Shown here piece after piece: positions 1 to 9,034 of a DNA stretch of 28,697 nt (position 1 is its first letter; the number at the start of each line of letters is the position of its first letter). Below the pieces are notes generated by a model. It was given only the letters and a program-made list of their open reading frames with translations. It was not told the DNA's origin and ran no database searches. The translations under genes were made by a program, and so were the position numbers. The DNA comes from Gammaproteobacteria bacterium RIFCSPHIGHO2_12_FULL_38_11 (GTDB taxonomy: Bacteria; Pseudomonadota; Gammaproteobacteria; Coxiellales; Coxiellaceae): assembly GCA_001801515.1 (NCBI GenBank), contig MGXX01000025.1, positions 1 to 28,697 of the forward strand, in the 5' to 3' direction.

Positions 1-39
1 ACATCCTCCTTGTGTTAATCTTCCTTGAGTGTGTGCCTG

Positions 40-127
40 CGGCACACAATAACTTGGACAACTGAGCGTCCAAGATCGCGTCATATTGGATGATCAATTG
101 CCCAAGTTATTTCCTGTCATTGTTCCT
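40..127. repeat. Dispersed palindromic repeat, copy 1
   Basis: The stretch holds AATAACTTGG at 48-57 and its exact reverse complement at 102-111, with further GGAC/GTCC pairing between them. Read on the minus strand, the right half runs AGGAACA, a few variable bases, then GAAATAACTTGG. This matches the copies after ssb (19064-19110) and near 28621. It lies at the 3' end of the first ATPase gene, so it could act as a transcription stop, but there is no terminal T-run. Family membership is inferred by eye. Confidence 0.5.
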
Positions 128-1484
128 ATGATAACAATCGCGAAATTTGTCCGATTAAATACAATGGCAATGATAACAACTTATATTGAATGCTTTCATT
201 TCCCTGTTTCACAGAAATTTGTGTTTCACTCAGCACATCAGAATTAAACCGCACAGCGAGCGGTAATTTTTTCAATCCCATAAAATAATGCAATGATTTT
301 AAACTTCCCGTTGTCCCCGCCTTCACTTCAATTGGAATTATTTTATCGCGATGCTGAATTATATAATCTATTTCAGCATTGGCATTTTTTTCTTCACGTA
401 CCCAATAAAATAATTCAGGCTGAACATAAAATGGAAAAATAGTTCTCAATAATTGCCCCGTAACCTGTTCTGCTAATCCACCAGAATGAATTAATGTTAA
501 TTCAGAAGTATTTAATATATCGCTCAAATCAACACCCAACATCGCGTTACATAATCCCACATCAAGTACAATTTCTTTGAAATATTTTTCTTTTATTTCA
601 GAAGCCAAGGGGACGCCATTCGCATTGACAGAACGAACAGAATGACAAAGACGTGCTTTATGCAACAAATCCAGTGCATTTTTAATTGTGCTTGATTGCA
701 CTGATGAATTAACATGACTATAAATAAATTTTTCACCCAGCATTTTTGGCACAGATAATATTGTTTCATCTAAACGCATCACATCCATGCGACCATGGTA
801 TTTTGAAAAATCATCCCGATAGGTTGTCAATAAATTTTGATGCACGCGATTCACCGCCGACCAATCTCGATTAACAACCCAACTTGATACAGCCGCTGGT
901 AATCCACCAACAAACAGATACTCTCTAAATTGCGTTAATAATTGTTTGTGCAATATGAGCGGGATTTTTTGAGAAAAAGAAATTTGCCGTAAATAATCAA
1001 AAGTAGTTTGCTCATTTTGCGCTAATAAAAATTCTTCAAACGATAATGGTTCAAGATGCAAATACTCAATGCGTCCCACTGGCATACTGAAACTGTGTTT
1101 TGCCAAAACAAATTCGAGCAGTGAACCGGTTGCAACAACCGGTAATGCCGGCAGTTTTTCCAAAAACCAACGTAATTTGGCAAGTATCTCGGGGGCTGCT
1201 TGAATTTCATCTAAAAATAATAAGCTAGTTGCAATATCAATCGGACGGCGATTTCTAACACTCAATTGCAACAGAATTTCATGCGGATCATTCGATTCAA
1301 AAAGTGAAACAATGTCAGGCGTGTCTTCAAAATTGATTTCAATTAAGGTTTTTTCCTGAATTTTTGCCAATTCACGTACAAGCCAAGTTTTACCCACTTG
1401 TCTTGCACCGCGTATCACCAATGGCTTACGATCTGAACTCTCAATCCATTGATTTTTCATGTAATTTAATGCTAGTCGGTACAT
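126..1484 (-). CDS. P-loop ATPase with C-terminal DUF4143 domain (copy 1)
   Basis: This 452-residue protein belongs to the AAA-like ATPases with a C-terminal DUF4143 domain, a family common in bacteria and archaea whose cellular role is not settled. Walker A is GARQVGKT at residues 26-33, and Walker B ends in D92-E93 (LLFLDEIQ). The C-terminal part has the nuclease-fold-like pattern AEIDYII followed by PIEVKAG, typical of DUF4143. The ATG is preceded by GAGGG at suitable spacing, so the start is well supported. It is the last gene of a minus-strand run, 105 bases after the ferredoxin gene, probably with its own promoter in that gap. It resembles the ATPase at 24479-25789 more than the one at 22800-23969. 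Family assignment is firm; function is unknown. Confidence 0.9.
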   Translation of the reverse strand: MYRLALNYMKNQWIESSDRKPLVIRGARQVGKTWLVRELAKIQEKTLIEINFEDTPDIVSLFESNDPHEILLQLSVRNRRPIDIATSLLFLDEIQAAPEILAKLRWFLEKLPALPVVATGSLLEFVLAKHSFSMPVGRIEYLHLEPLSFEEFLLAQNEQTTFDYLRQISFSQKIPLILHKQLLTQFREYLFVGGLPAAVSSWVVNRDWSAVNRVHQNLLTTYRDDFSKYHGRMDVMRLDETILSVPKMLGEKFIYSHVNSSVQSSTIKNALDLLHKARLCHSVRSVNANGVPLASEIKEKYFKEIVLDVGLCNAMLGVDLSDILNTSELTLIHSGGLAEQVTGQLLRTIFPFYVQPELFYWVREEKNANAEIDYIIQHRDKIIPIEVKAGTTGSLKSLHYFMGLKKLPLAVRFNSDVLSETQISVKQGNESIQYKLLSLPLYLIGQISRLLS

Positions 1485-1589
1485 AACAACACCCTCATGT
1501 TATTGTAAGTATACCTTATTTACTTATTAACTCAATAAAATACAATGGTGTTTTCGGTGTTAGATTATGAAAAGAGCATGGTGTTTTGA

Positions 1590-2310
<721 letters not shown>

Positions 2311-2314
<4 letters not shown>

Positions 2315-2709
2315 AAAATCTCCGCTAGGGGAACAAGGACAAAATCACGATTATACATTTCTGGATGAGGAACAATTAAATCATCTGTATTAATTATTTC
2401 ATCGCCAAAACTAAGTATATCACAGTCAATAATACGCGGCCCCCAATGCACAGTACGTACACGTCCCATCAAATTTTCAATGGCTTGTAATGCATATAAT
2501 AATTCATGGGCTGATAACTGCGTTTCAACGGCAATCACTTGGTTCATGAAATTAGGCTGATTTTGCGGACCCAGCGGTTTTGTTTCATGTACTGAAGATT
2601 TTGTTGTAATTCTCGTGTTGGAAATTTCGCTAATTAAGTGCAAGGCGAGTTTAAGCTGTTTTTTAGGGTTGTTTAAGTTACTGCCAAGCGCTATGTAAGA
2701 AATCGTCAT
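2311..2709 (-). CDS. folK: 2-amino-4-hydroxy-6-hydroxymethyldihydropteridine pyrophosphokinase, short C-terminus
   Basis: HPPK transfers pyrophosphate from ATP to hydroxymethyldihydropterin in folate synthesis. Visible motifs are the N-terminal YIALGSNL, NFMNQVIAVET in the middle, and HWGPRIIDCDIL, which supplies the two metal-binding aspartates. At 132 residues it is about 25 shorter than E. coli FolK: it stops right after VPLAEIL, where the family normally has a further helix. The stop codon is part of the ATGA overlap with coaD, so the shortening may have come with the tight overlap. All catalytic motifs are present and the enzyme is probably active. It lies 65 bases after pcnB, as in many gammaproteobacteria. 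No strong ribosome binding site is seen. Confidence 0.93.
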
Positions 2710-2774
2710 AAAATCACGCGGTCACTGGCGCTTCCGCTGCCCTTCATTCAAATAAAGCTTCACGCGCGGCGCTG

Positions 2775-4073
2775 TTATAATTTTTCAATCATTTTTATTT
2801 GCGCTGCTTCATCACTAAATTGAAATTCTTTCCACCAATCAAAAATTTGAGATGACATTTCACCTGCTTGCACACGCAGTCCCATGAAATCGAATGCAGC
2901 GCGAAAATAACGATGATGTAGAATAACTAAAATGCGACTTTTACGGCGTTTTTCTAACTGAAATTGCATTACCCAAATAGTTTGTATCGCATATTGAAAA
3001 CGTTTTGGAATCATAATGGATTTCAATTGCATCTGCATAATGTTATGAATAAATTGATGTAATTGAAAATAAAATTTTACTTTTTTCTCTTTCATTTGTG
3101 CAATTTTAACCTGTAAAACAGGCCACAATAAAATAGCCAATAAAAAAGCGGGGTTGACGCTGTGATTTTCTTTTAATCGCACATCCGTTGAATTCATCGC
3201 CAATTGAATTAATTTCTCGTGCGTTTTATTTTTATTTTTCTGTAAAATAATATTTGTTTGTGGAAATAATACCTGCATATAATCATATTGTAATAATTTT
3301 TGATACGTAACTTGCGCGTTACCTTCAAAAAATAACTTCAAACATTCATCAAATAAACGCGAGGGTGGCACATGCCGCAATAGGTGTGTCAAAGATCGCA
3401 ATGCAGATTCAGTTTCTTTTTCTAAAGCAAAATCTAATTTTGCTGCAAATCGAATTGCGCGCAACATACGCACCGGATCTTCATGATAACGTTGCGTTGG
3501 ATCACCAATGATGCGAATTAGACGGTTTTTTAAGTCATTTACACCATTCATATAATCAACAATACTAAAATCAGCAATATTGTAATACAAGGCATTCACT
3601 GTAAAATCGCGACGCCACGCATCTTCTTCAATAGTGCCAAAGGTGTTATCTCTGTGAATCATCAACATATCGGTTTCTTCAGTACGTGTTTCTTCAGCCG
3701 TATTGGCACGAAAAGTCGACACTTCAATAATTTCTGTACCAAAAAAAACATGCGCTAATCGAAAACGTCTGCCAATAATTCGACTGTTACGAAATAAACT
3801 TCGGATTGCTTCAGGATGCGCATCCGTTGCGACATCAAAATCTTTGGGTTTGCGTTTTAATAAAATATCACGCACGCCCCCACCGACTAAAAATGCGGCA
3901 TAACCTGCGTCTTTTAATTTATATAATACGCGTAGTGCATTCGGGCTAATGGCATCGCGAGAAATAATATGATGCGCGCGGGCGATCACCGTTGATCCGT
4001 CCGCATTGATGGCTGGTGAAACTGAATTAAAACACCGTTTCGCCCATTTCAGAAGTTTGCCTGACAAATACAT
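2775..4073 (-). CDS. pcnB: Poly(A) polymerase I
   Basis: PcnB adds 3' poly(A) tails to RNA, promoting decay; it belongs to the class II nucleotidyltransferases together with CCA-adding enzymes. The N-terminal catalytic domain shows VGGGVRD (63-69), the metal-binding D78-F-D80, the arginine-rich RRFRLAHV, and EDAWRRDFTVNALYYN near 150-165. The PcnB-like leader (AHHIISRDAISPNALRVLYKL) and the full match to the E. coli protein around GRRFRLAHV argue for PcnB over a tRNA nucleotidyltransferase. The 432-residue length fits, and the C-terminal part is lysine-rich as expected for RNA binding. The start has only a weak ribosome binding site. The upstream region contains the long inverted repeat at 4115-4175. 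Confidence 0.94.
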   Translation of the reverse strand: MYLSGKLLKWAKRCFNSVSPAINADGSTVIARAHHIISRDAISPNALRVLYKLKDAGYAAFLVGGGVRDILLKRKPKDFDVATDAHPEAIRSLFRNSRIIGRRFRLAHVFFGTEIIEVSTFRANTAEETRTEETDMLMIHRDNTFGTIEEDAWRRDFTVNALYYNIADFSIVDYMNGVNDLKNRLIRIIGDPTQRYHEDPVRMLRAIRFAAKLDFALEKETESALRSLTHLLRHVPPSRLFDECLKLFFEGNAQVTYQKLLQYDYMQVLFPQTNIILQKNKNKTHEKLIQLAMNSTDVRLKENHSVNPAFLLAILLWPVLQVKIAQMKEKKVKFYFQLHQFIHNIMQMQLKSIMIPKRFQYAIQTIWVMQFQLEKRRKSRILVILHHRYFRAAFDFMGLRVQAGEMSSQIFDWWKEFQFSDEAAQIKMIEKL

Positions 4074-4114
4074 TCTCTAGCTTGTTAAATTTTGAAGGAT
4101 TTTAGCATAGTTAC

Positions 4115-4175
4115 TTGGGAGTTGGGAGCGAGGTGTTAACACCCGAGGTGTTAACACCTCGCTCCCAACTCCCAA
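4115..4175. repeat. Perfect 29-bp inverted repeat with 3-base loop
   Basis: Bases 4115-4143 are the exact reverse complement of 4147-4175, with loop CGA. I checked all 29 pairs. Each arm contains the 12-bp palindrome GGTGTTAACACC and the motif GGGAGCGAGG. It sits between the divergent genes pcnB and arginase, ending 22 bases before the arginase start, so it must overlap promoter or leader sequence of one or both. It lacks a T-run and is not at a gene end, so an ordinary terminator is unlikely. It may be a small mobile palindromic element or a cruciform/operator. Confidence 0.9.
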
Positions 4176-4197
4176 CTAATCGTGCTAAGCTGTAAAA

Positions 4198-5070
4198 ATG
4201 CGTACCCGAATCGACATCAATCTCTATGCTTATGGCAACGCTGCTCAGAATACCGACTGCGAGCAAGGTGCCTACGTACTACAAAATGCCCTCAAGCAAA
4301 CTGATTTCGCCTCCCAGTTACAATTTCATCCTGCCCTGCAAATAGCAATACGCAAACAGCAACACCAAGCTTTACCTGATGTAGAAAAATTATCAACTTC
4401 ATTAGCCCTTTCCAGTCAACAGTCTATTCTTAATCATCATTTTTTTATTACCTTAGGTGGCGATCATTCAGCAGCCATTGGTAGCTGGAGTGGCGTTGCA
4501 AATACAATTAATGATGCCCTCGGATTGATTTGGTTTGATGCACATATGGATTCACACACCCCACAAACGTCACCAACACAAAATATTCACGGTATGCCAC
4601 TTGCTATTTTATTGGGGCATGGCGAACCCAAATTAACTCACCTGCTATCAACAAAACCGAAATTAAAACCTGAGAATTGCGTATTAATCGGCATCCGCAG
4701 TTATGAAGCTGGCGAAGAAAAATTATTAAGAAAACTAGGCGTGAAAATATTTTATATGGATGACATTAATACAATGGGTATACATGAAGTGATTAAACAA
4801 TCTGTCGCTATTGTCACTCAAAACACAAGTTGTTTTGGCGTGAGCATTGACCTTGATGGTTTTGACCCCGCAGATGCACCTGGCGTTGGTACACGCGCAC
4901 CTTCAGGCATTCGCGCAGCAGAATTTCTACCTGAATTTCATTTGATAGCGCATCATCCAAAATTAATCGGCGCCGATATTGTTGAATTTAATCCTACATT
5001 AGACGTAGATCATAAAACCGAAAAATTAGCAGTCGCCCTGTGTCAACAGCTATCCATGCGCAGATCTTAG
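4198..5070 (+). CDS. Arginase-family hydrolase
   Basis: A manganese-dependent ureohydrolase, most likely arginase (arginine to ornithine and urea). All metal ligands of the family are visible: H90 in LGGDHS, D114-A-H116-M-D118 in WFDAHMDSH, and D218, D220 and D223 in SIDLDGFDP. The segment after the DAHMD motif (NTP/SP-like, then HGMPLA) is the arginase substrate loop rather than the agmatinase version. The glutamate near 263 (GADIVEFNP) is also conserved. The N-terminus lacks the usual IGVP-type start and is divergent. The ribosome binding site is weak, and the leader carries the 29-bp inverted repeat. The stop lies two bases from the convergent marC-like stop. Agmatinase or formimidoylglutamase activity is possible but less likely. 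Confidence 0.85.
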   Translation: MRTRIDINLYAYGNAAQNTDCEQGAYVLQNALKQTDFASQLQFHPALQIAIRKQQHQALPDVEKLSTSLALSSQQSILNHHFFITLGGDHSAAIGSWSGVANTINDALGLIWFDAHMDSHTPQTSPTQNIHGMPLAILLGHGEPKLTHLLSTKPKLKPENCVLIGIRSYEAGEEKLLRKLGVKIFYMDDINTMGIHEVIKQSVAIVTQNTSCFGVSIDLDGFDPADAPGVGTRAPSGIRAAEFLPEFHLIAHHPKLIGADIVEFNPTLDVDHKTEKLAVALCQQLSMRRS

Positions 5071-5072
5071 GA

Positions 5073-5657
5073 TCAATGTAGGTAGGCAACAACGCCGTTT
5101 AAAAACATCTGCACTGCAATTGTCGTTAATATCATCCCCATCAATCTTTCAAATGCAATCAATCCGCTCTTGCCAAATAAACGCATTAAATGACGCGATA
5201 ACAGCATCACAGTTAAAAAAAAGGCAAAGCAAATGAGCACGGCTAAAAATAATAAATGCATATGCGTAGGATCACGCGTAACAAATAACATGACAACAGC
5301 GATTGCCGAGGGCCCTGTTATGAGCGGGATGGCAAGCGGCACAATATAAGGTTCTTCTGTTTCAGAGTTTTCTTCTTTCTGTTCTGGTGGAAAAATCATT
5401 TGTATTGAAATTAAAAATAAAACAATGGCGCCTGCAATACTTAAAGCAGAGGTTGTAATATTCAAGCCCTGCATAATATATTTTCCAAAAAATAAAAACA
5501 CCAATAAAACAAAAAAGGCAATTAACGTTTCACGAATAATAATACGTCGCTGTGCTTTGGCATCATAATTTTTTAAAATTGATAAAAAAATGGGGATATT
5601 ACCAAGTGGGTCAGTGACCAAAATTAAAGTGATTGTTGTGGTGTAAAGTGTCATCAT
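5073..5657 (-). CDS. MarC-family integral membrane protein
   Basis: A 194-residue inner-membrane protein of the MarC/YhgN (UPF0056) family with six predicted hydrophobic segments and no firmly known substrate. The internal repeat typical of the family is clear: VTDPLGNIPIFL near residues 14-25 and PLAIPLITGPSAI near 107-119. An AAGGA ribosome binding site lies just before the ATG. The start is located 47 bases inside the 3' end of the glycosyltransferase-like/ankyrin gene, in another frame, so translation is likely coupled. The stop faces the arginase stop with two bases between, leaving no room for a separate terminator. Confidence 0.9.
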   Translation of the reverse strand: MMTLYTTTITLILVTDPLGNIPIFLSILKNYDAKAQRRIIIRETLIAFFVLLVFLFFGKYIMQGLNITTSALSIAGAIVLFLISIQMIFPPEQKEENSETEEPYIVPLAIPLITGPSAIAVVMLFVTRDPTHMHLLFLAVLICFAFFLTVMLLSRHLMRLFGKSGLIAFERLMGMILTTIAVQMFLNGVVAYLH

Positions 5658-6804
5658 AAATCATTCCTTTAGGAACATGTTGCGCATAAAGCGATGCATT
5701 ACACCGCGCCGGATTGATAATAACTTTGGATTTTTCCTTTAATTCCATGGTAATACTGGTATCGGCTCCATGCTTTCTCAATAAGGCAGCTATTTCAGTA
5801 TGGCCATAAAATTCCGCAGCACCGAGCAAAGTAATATTTTTATAGTATTCCGTTTCTGATATTTCATTGATATTTTCAACATGCTTAGCCTCTTTTAATA
5901 GATTTATTATTTCCTCACCTTTTCCCAATACAACGGCCTTCATTAAAATAGACTGGGGATCACGATCCACTGCAACATGCGTATTAAAATATAATTTCAC
6001 AAAGCTAATGCCACCATCCCTATCAGCAAATACTTTAACAGGAAAGCTAGATCCAAGACGCGTTGCCGCAATATATCCCACGTCACGATTTACATCATGT
6101 TGTAACATAACCGCTTTAATAACAACATGTAGAATTTTTTTCTTATATTCTTCGGTATATTTTTCACCTAAAAATGTTTTTTCTTCATTTTCAATTCGAT
6201 TTACTTCTGCCAAATAATATCTTAAGGCATGCATCATGTGCGCTGGATTATTTTTTGTAGAATACATCGCCCACACATCAATATATTTTTGCAACTCATC
6301 AGATGGAATATTTTCAACGTCAAGAGGATATTGGACAGCGGGCACACGGCTATTAGGATACGTTGGCAGCGTGCATGATTTCTTTATAAAAATAACATTG
6401 GTATCGAGTGCAAAACCGCCTTCCGCTGCCAATAGAAAAAAAACAAATGCTTCTTTTACTGTAAAAAAACTGCGCCTGTCTCCCCTGTTTTTTGCTCTTA
6501 AAACAGTATCAAATAATATATCAGTCTCCTTTGCCAGCGCTTTTATATTAAGAGAATTTTCATCAAGCCCTATGTATTTTTTCTTTTCATTGATAAATGA
6601 TTCAATTGACCGGACAACTATATTTTTATTTTTGAAATATTCACGATAATAAAGAATATTTTTTTCTAGGCACCAAAAATTAATTTGTGTCATGGTATTT
6701 GAAACAGCTGAAAGGGGGCCGATGTCATCGTGGCCTGGACTAATCGGGCCTACCCAAGTGAAGTGAATGCTATTTTGTTCAATGGGTTGTTGACGTTGTG
6801 GCAT
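5611..6804 (-). CDS. Glycosyltransferase-like protein with C-terminal ankyrin repeats, candidate effector
   Basis: The 397-residue protein begins with IHFTWVGP (residues 13-20), as in toxin-type and mannosyl glycosyltransferases (IHFIWxG). It has AAEGGFALDTNVIF around 126-139, matching the GGxYxDxD nucleotide-sugar/metal site of those enzymes. Here the DxD is D134-T-N136, with asparagine in the second place, so activity may be altered or lost. The C-terminal quarter contains at least one clear ankyrin unit (TLLGAAEFYGHTEIAALLRKHGAD split at about 325-350) and a weaker one before it. No signal peptide or membrane segment is seen. I chose the ATG at 6804 because AAGGAA (6811-6816) stands six bases before it; an upstream in-frame start at 6846 is possible. 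It follows hemE and overlaps the marC-like gene. The combination suggests a secreted host-directed effector, by inference. Confidence 0.6.
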   Translation of the reverse strand: MPQRQQPIEQNSIHFTWVGPISPGHDDIGPLSAVSNTMTQINFWCLEKNILYYREYFKNKNIVVRSIESFINEKKKYIGLDENSLNIKALAKETDILFDTVLRAKNRGDRRSFFTVKEAFVFFLLAAEGGFALDTNVIFIKKSCTLPTYPNSRVPAVQYPLDVENIPSDELQKYIDVWAMYSTKNNPAHMMHALRYYLAEVNRIENEEKTFLGEKYTEEYKKKILHVVIKAVMLQHDVNRDVGYIAATRLGSSFPVKVFADRDGGISFVKLYFNTHVAVDRDPQSILMKAVVLGKGEEIINLLKEAKHVENINEISETEYYKNITLLGAAEFYGHTEIAALLRKHGADTSITMELKEKSKVIINPARCNASLYAQHVPKGMIYDDTLHHNNHFNFGH

Positions 6805-6874
6805 TGTATGTTCCTTGATTGAGTCTTGATCCATGTCCACACGCATCCTTCCGGACGCATTTCTGTGCTATATA

Positions 6875-7933
6875 CTAGCGCTCTGAGCTTTGAGCCGTTA
6901 TACAATTTACCAACGCCGTCACATTCTCCACAGGCGTTTCTTTTGAAATCCCGTGCCCTAAATTAAATATGAAACCAGTTTCATTTTTATAAACTGATAA
7001 AATATTTTTAACCGCCATTTGAATTTTTCCAGGATCAGACAATAAAATACAGGGATCTAAATTACCTTGCAAGGCCACATGATTCCCCACTTGCTTTTTT
7101 GCAATCGCCAAATCCATTGTCCAATCTATACCGACCGCATCACAACCACTGTTTGCAATCGTTTCTAAATATAATCCACAACCTTTACTGAAAAATATTA
7201 GCGGTATTTTTCTACCATCGCGTTCACGTTTTATATGTTGCGCAATAAACTGCATATAATGTAGAGAAAAATGCTGATATTCATTCGGTGATAAAACGCC
7301 TCCCCAACTATCAAACAACATAATCACATCAGCACCTGCGCTGATCTGCGCATTGATATAATCAATGGTGACCATTGTCAATTTTTGTAATAACTGATGT
7401 AATAACATGGGATCACAAAACATCATTTTTTTAATGATTTCAAATGTTTTACTCGACTGTCCTTCAACCATATACGTTGCCACTGTCCATGGACTGCCAG
7501 CAAAACCAATTAATGGGATTTTATTGTTTAATTCTCTTTTGGTTAGTTTTATTGCTTCACTTACATAATTTAATTTTTCCAATGCGTGATTTGTATTTAA
7601 TTGATCAATCAACTGTTGATCTCGAATGGGATTAGGTGCAAAAGGACCTCGATTTTCATGCATCTGAATATCACACCCCATCGCTAGAGGAACCGTTAAA
7701 ATATCGCTAAAAATAATTGCCGCATCAAGTGGAAACCGAATAATAGGCTGCAATGTCACTTCACATGCCAATTCAGGTGTTTGACAAAACGTAAAAAAAT
7801 CTTTTGTTTTGGCACGTAGTGCACGATATTCTGGCAAGTAGCGTCCTGCTTGTCGCATTAACCACACCGGCGTGCGATCGATAGGTTCACGCAACAATGC
7901 TTTAATGAGACGATCATTTTGAAGTTTAACCAT
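6875..7933 (-). CDS. hemE: Uroporphyrinogen decarboxylase
   Basis: HemE removes four carboxyl groups from uroporphyrinogen III to give coproporphyrinogen III in heme synthesis, in the cytoplasm. The 352-residue length is normal. The signature TPVWLMRQAGRYLPEYR (21-37) holds the substrate-binding arginines; FSDILT (75-80) contains the catalytic aspartate D77; and GIDWT, LQGNLDP and NLGHGI follow in order. AAGGA precedes the ATG. The gene diverges from murB with only about 30 bases between the start codons, so their promoters must overlap or lie in each other's coding sequence. It probably leads the transcript containing the ankyrin and marC-like genes. Confidence 0.97.
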   Translation of the reverse strand: MVKLQNDRLIKALLREPIDRTPVWLMRQAGRYLPEYRALRAKTKDFFTFCQTPELACEVTLQPIIRFPLDAAIIFSDILTVPLAMGCDIQMHENRGPFAPNPIRDQQLIDQLNTNHALEKLNYVSEAIKLTKRELNNKIPLIGFAGSPWTVATYMVEGQSSKTFEIIKKMMFCDPMLLHQLLQKLTMVTIDYINAQISAGADVIMLFDSWGGVLSPNEYQHFSLHYMQFIAQHIKRERDGRKIPLIFFSKGCGLYLETIANSGCDAVGIDWTMDLAIAKKQVGNHVALQGNLDPCILLSDPGKIQMAVKNILSVYKNETGFIFNLGHGISKETPVENVTALVNCITAQSSER

Positions 7934-7963
7934 GCTAAAATCCTTAGGACAAATACCGTGATA

Positions 7964-9034
7964 ATGACAACAAATGATAAAGCAATGACCCCAACAATTG
8001 AAGAAAATAAATCACTCAAGTCACTCAACACCTTTGGTATTATTACCAATGCCCGTTATTTTGTCACAATTCACACCGTCTCAGCATTAAAAATGCTATT
8101 AGCTGATTCACGATGGGAATCTATTCCAAAACTGATACTTGGCGGTGGAAGCAATATTTTATTTACACGGGATTTTGATGGCCTAGTGATACACAATGCT
8201 ATTTCAGGTATCGAAAAAATTAACGAAAATGCTGACCATGTTTTTTTAAAAATTGGCGCTGGTGAAAATTGGCATAAAATTGTTTTATATTGCATTAAAA
8301 ATAATTATGCCGGCATTGAAAATTTATCGCTTATTCCAGGCACAATGGGCGCTGCCCCTATTCAAAATATTGGTGCATATGGCGTGGAGCTGAAAGATGT
8401 ATTGTATTCAGTTGAAGGATGGGAAATCCCCCCGGTTTTGCTGCCGCAAAACCGACCCCCTTTTTCAAAGGGGGTATTTATTTCAATGGCAATGAGCGAA
8501 TGCGAATTCGGCTATCGCGACAGTATTTTCAAACACGCATTAAAAAATAAAGTCATTATCACGCACGTCACATTACGCTTAAACAAAAAACCACATTTTC
8601 ACACAGAATATGGTGCTATTAAAGAACTAATAAAAAATAAACCGTTATCAATTAAAGCCATCAGCGATGCGGTTATTAAAATTCGACGAGAAAAATTACC
8701 TGATCCAAAAATCATTGGCAATGCAGGTAGTTTTTTTAAAAATCCGATTATTTCAGAAGAACAATTTTTATTGCTTCAGAAAAAATATCCCACTGTGCCG
8801 CATTTTACAGAGGAAAATGCACACATTAAAATTCCAGCTGGGTGGTTAATCGAACAATGTGGATTAAAAGGGAAACGATTTGGTAATGTTGGCGTGCATG
8901 AACATCAAGCATTGGTACTGATCAATTACGGTAATGGCACAGGCGATGAAATTAAACAATTAAGCGAACACGTTCAAGCAACAGTATTTGAAAAATACGG
9001 AATTGAATTAATGACAGAAGTGAATATTATTTAA
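7964..9034 (+). CDS. murB: UDP-N-acetylenolpyruvoylglucosamine reductase with an inserted palindromic element
   Basis: MurB reduces UDP-GlcNAc-enolpyruvate to UDP-MurNAc using NADPH and FAD, in peptidoglycan synthesis. It is of the E. coli type: LNTFGI, LGGGSNILF, GAGENWHKIV, LIPGTMGAAPIQNIGAYGVE, FGYRDSIFK, and LPDPKIIGNAGSFFKNP with the catalytic serine region, then AGWLIEQCGLKG. Between GWEI and MSECEFGYRDS there are about 15 extra residues (PPVLLPQNRPPFSKG) encoded by a palindromic repeat (8427-8475), in a surface loop by comparison with E. coli MurB. The frame is intact on both sides. The start at 7964 was chosen to avoid overlap with hemE; 7919 and 7985 are alternatives. The stop overlaps that of the convergent toxin gene. 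Confidence 0.94.
   Translation: MTTNDKAMTPTIEENKSLKSLNTFGIITNARYFVTIHTVSALKMLLADSRWESIPKLILGGGSNILFTRDFDGLVIHNAISGIEKINENADHVFLKIGAGENWHKIVLYCIKNNYAGIENLSLIPGTMGAAPIQNIGAYGVELKDVLYSVEGWEIPPVLLPQNRPPFSKGVFISMAMSECEFGYRDSIFKHALKNKVIITHVTLRLNKKPHFHTEYGAIKELIKNKPLSIKAISDAVIKIRREKLPDPKIIGNAGSFFKNPIISEEQFLLLQKKYPTVPHFTEENAHIKIPAGWLIEQCGLKGKRFGNVGVHEHQALVLINYGNGTGDEIKQLSEHVQATVFEKYGIELMTEVNII
8427..8475 (+). repeat. Two-hairpin palindromic element inside murB (copy A)
   Basis: A run of six C (8428-8433) leads into hairpin 1, CGGTTTTGC / loop TGCC / GCAAAACCG (8433-8454, nine perfect pairs). Hairpin 2 follows: CCCCCTTT / loop TTC / AAAGGGGG (8456-8474, eight perfect pairs). The same layout occurs twice in the MFS gene (16531-16586 and 16900-16946). 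It is read through in frame and adds residues absent from E. coli MurB. Confidence 0.9.

Noticed and set aside
4115..4175. Reading the 29-bp inverted repeat as a transcription terminator
   Set aside because: It lies between two divergent gene starts, has no T-run, and no gene ends there.
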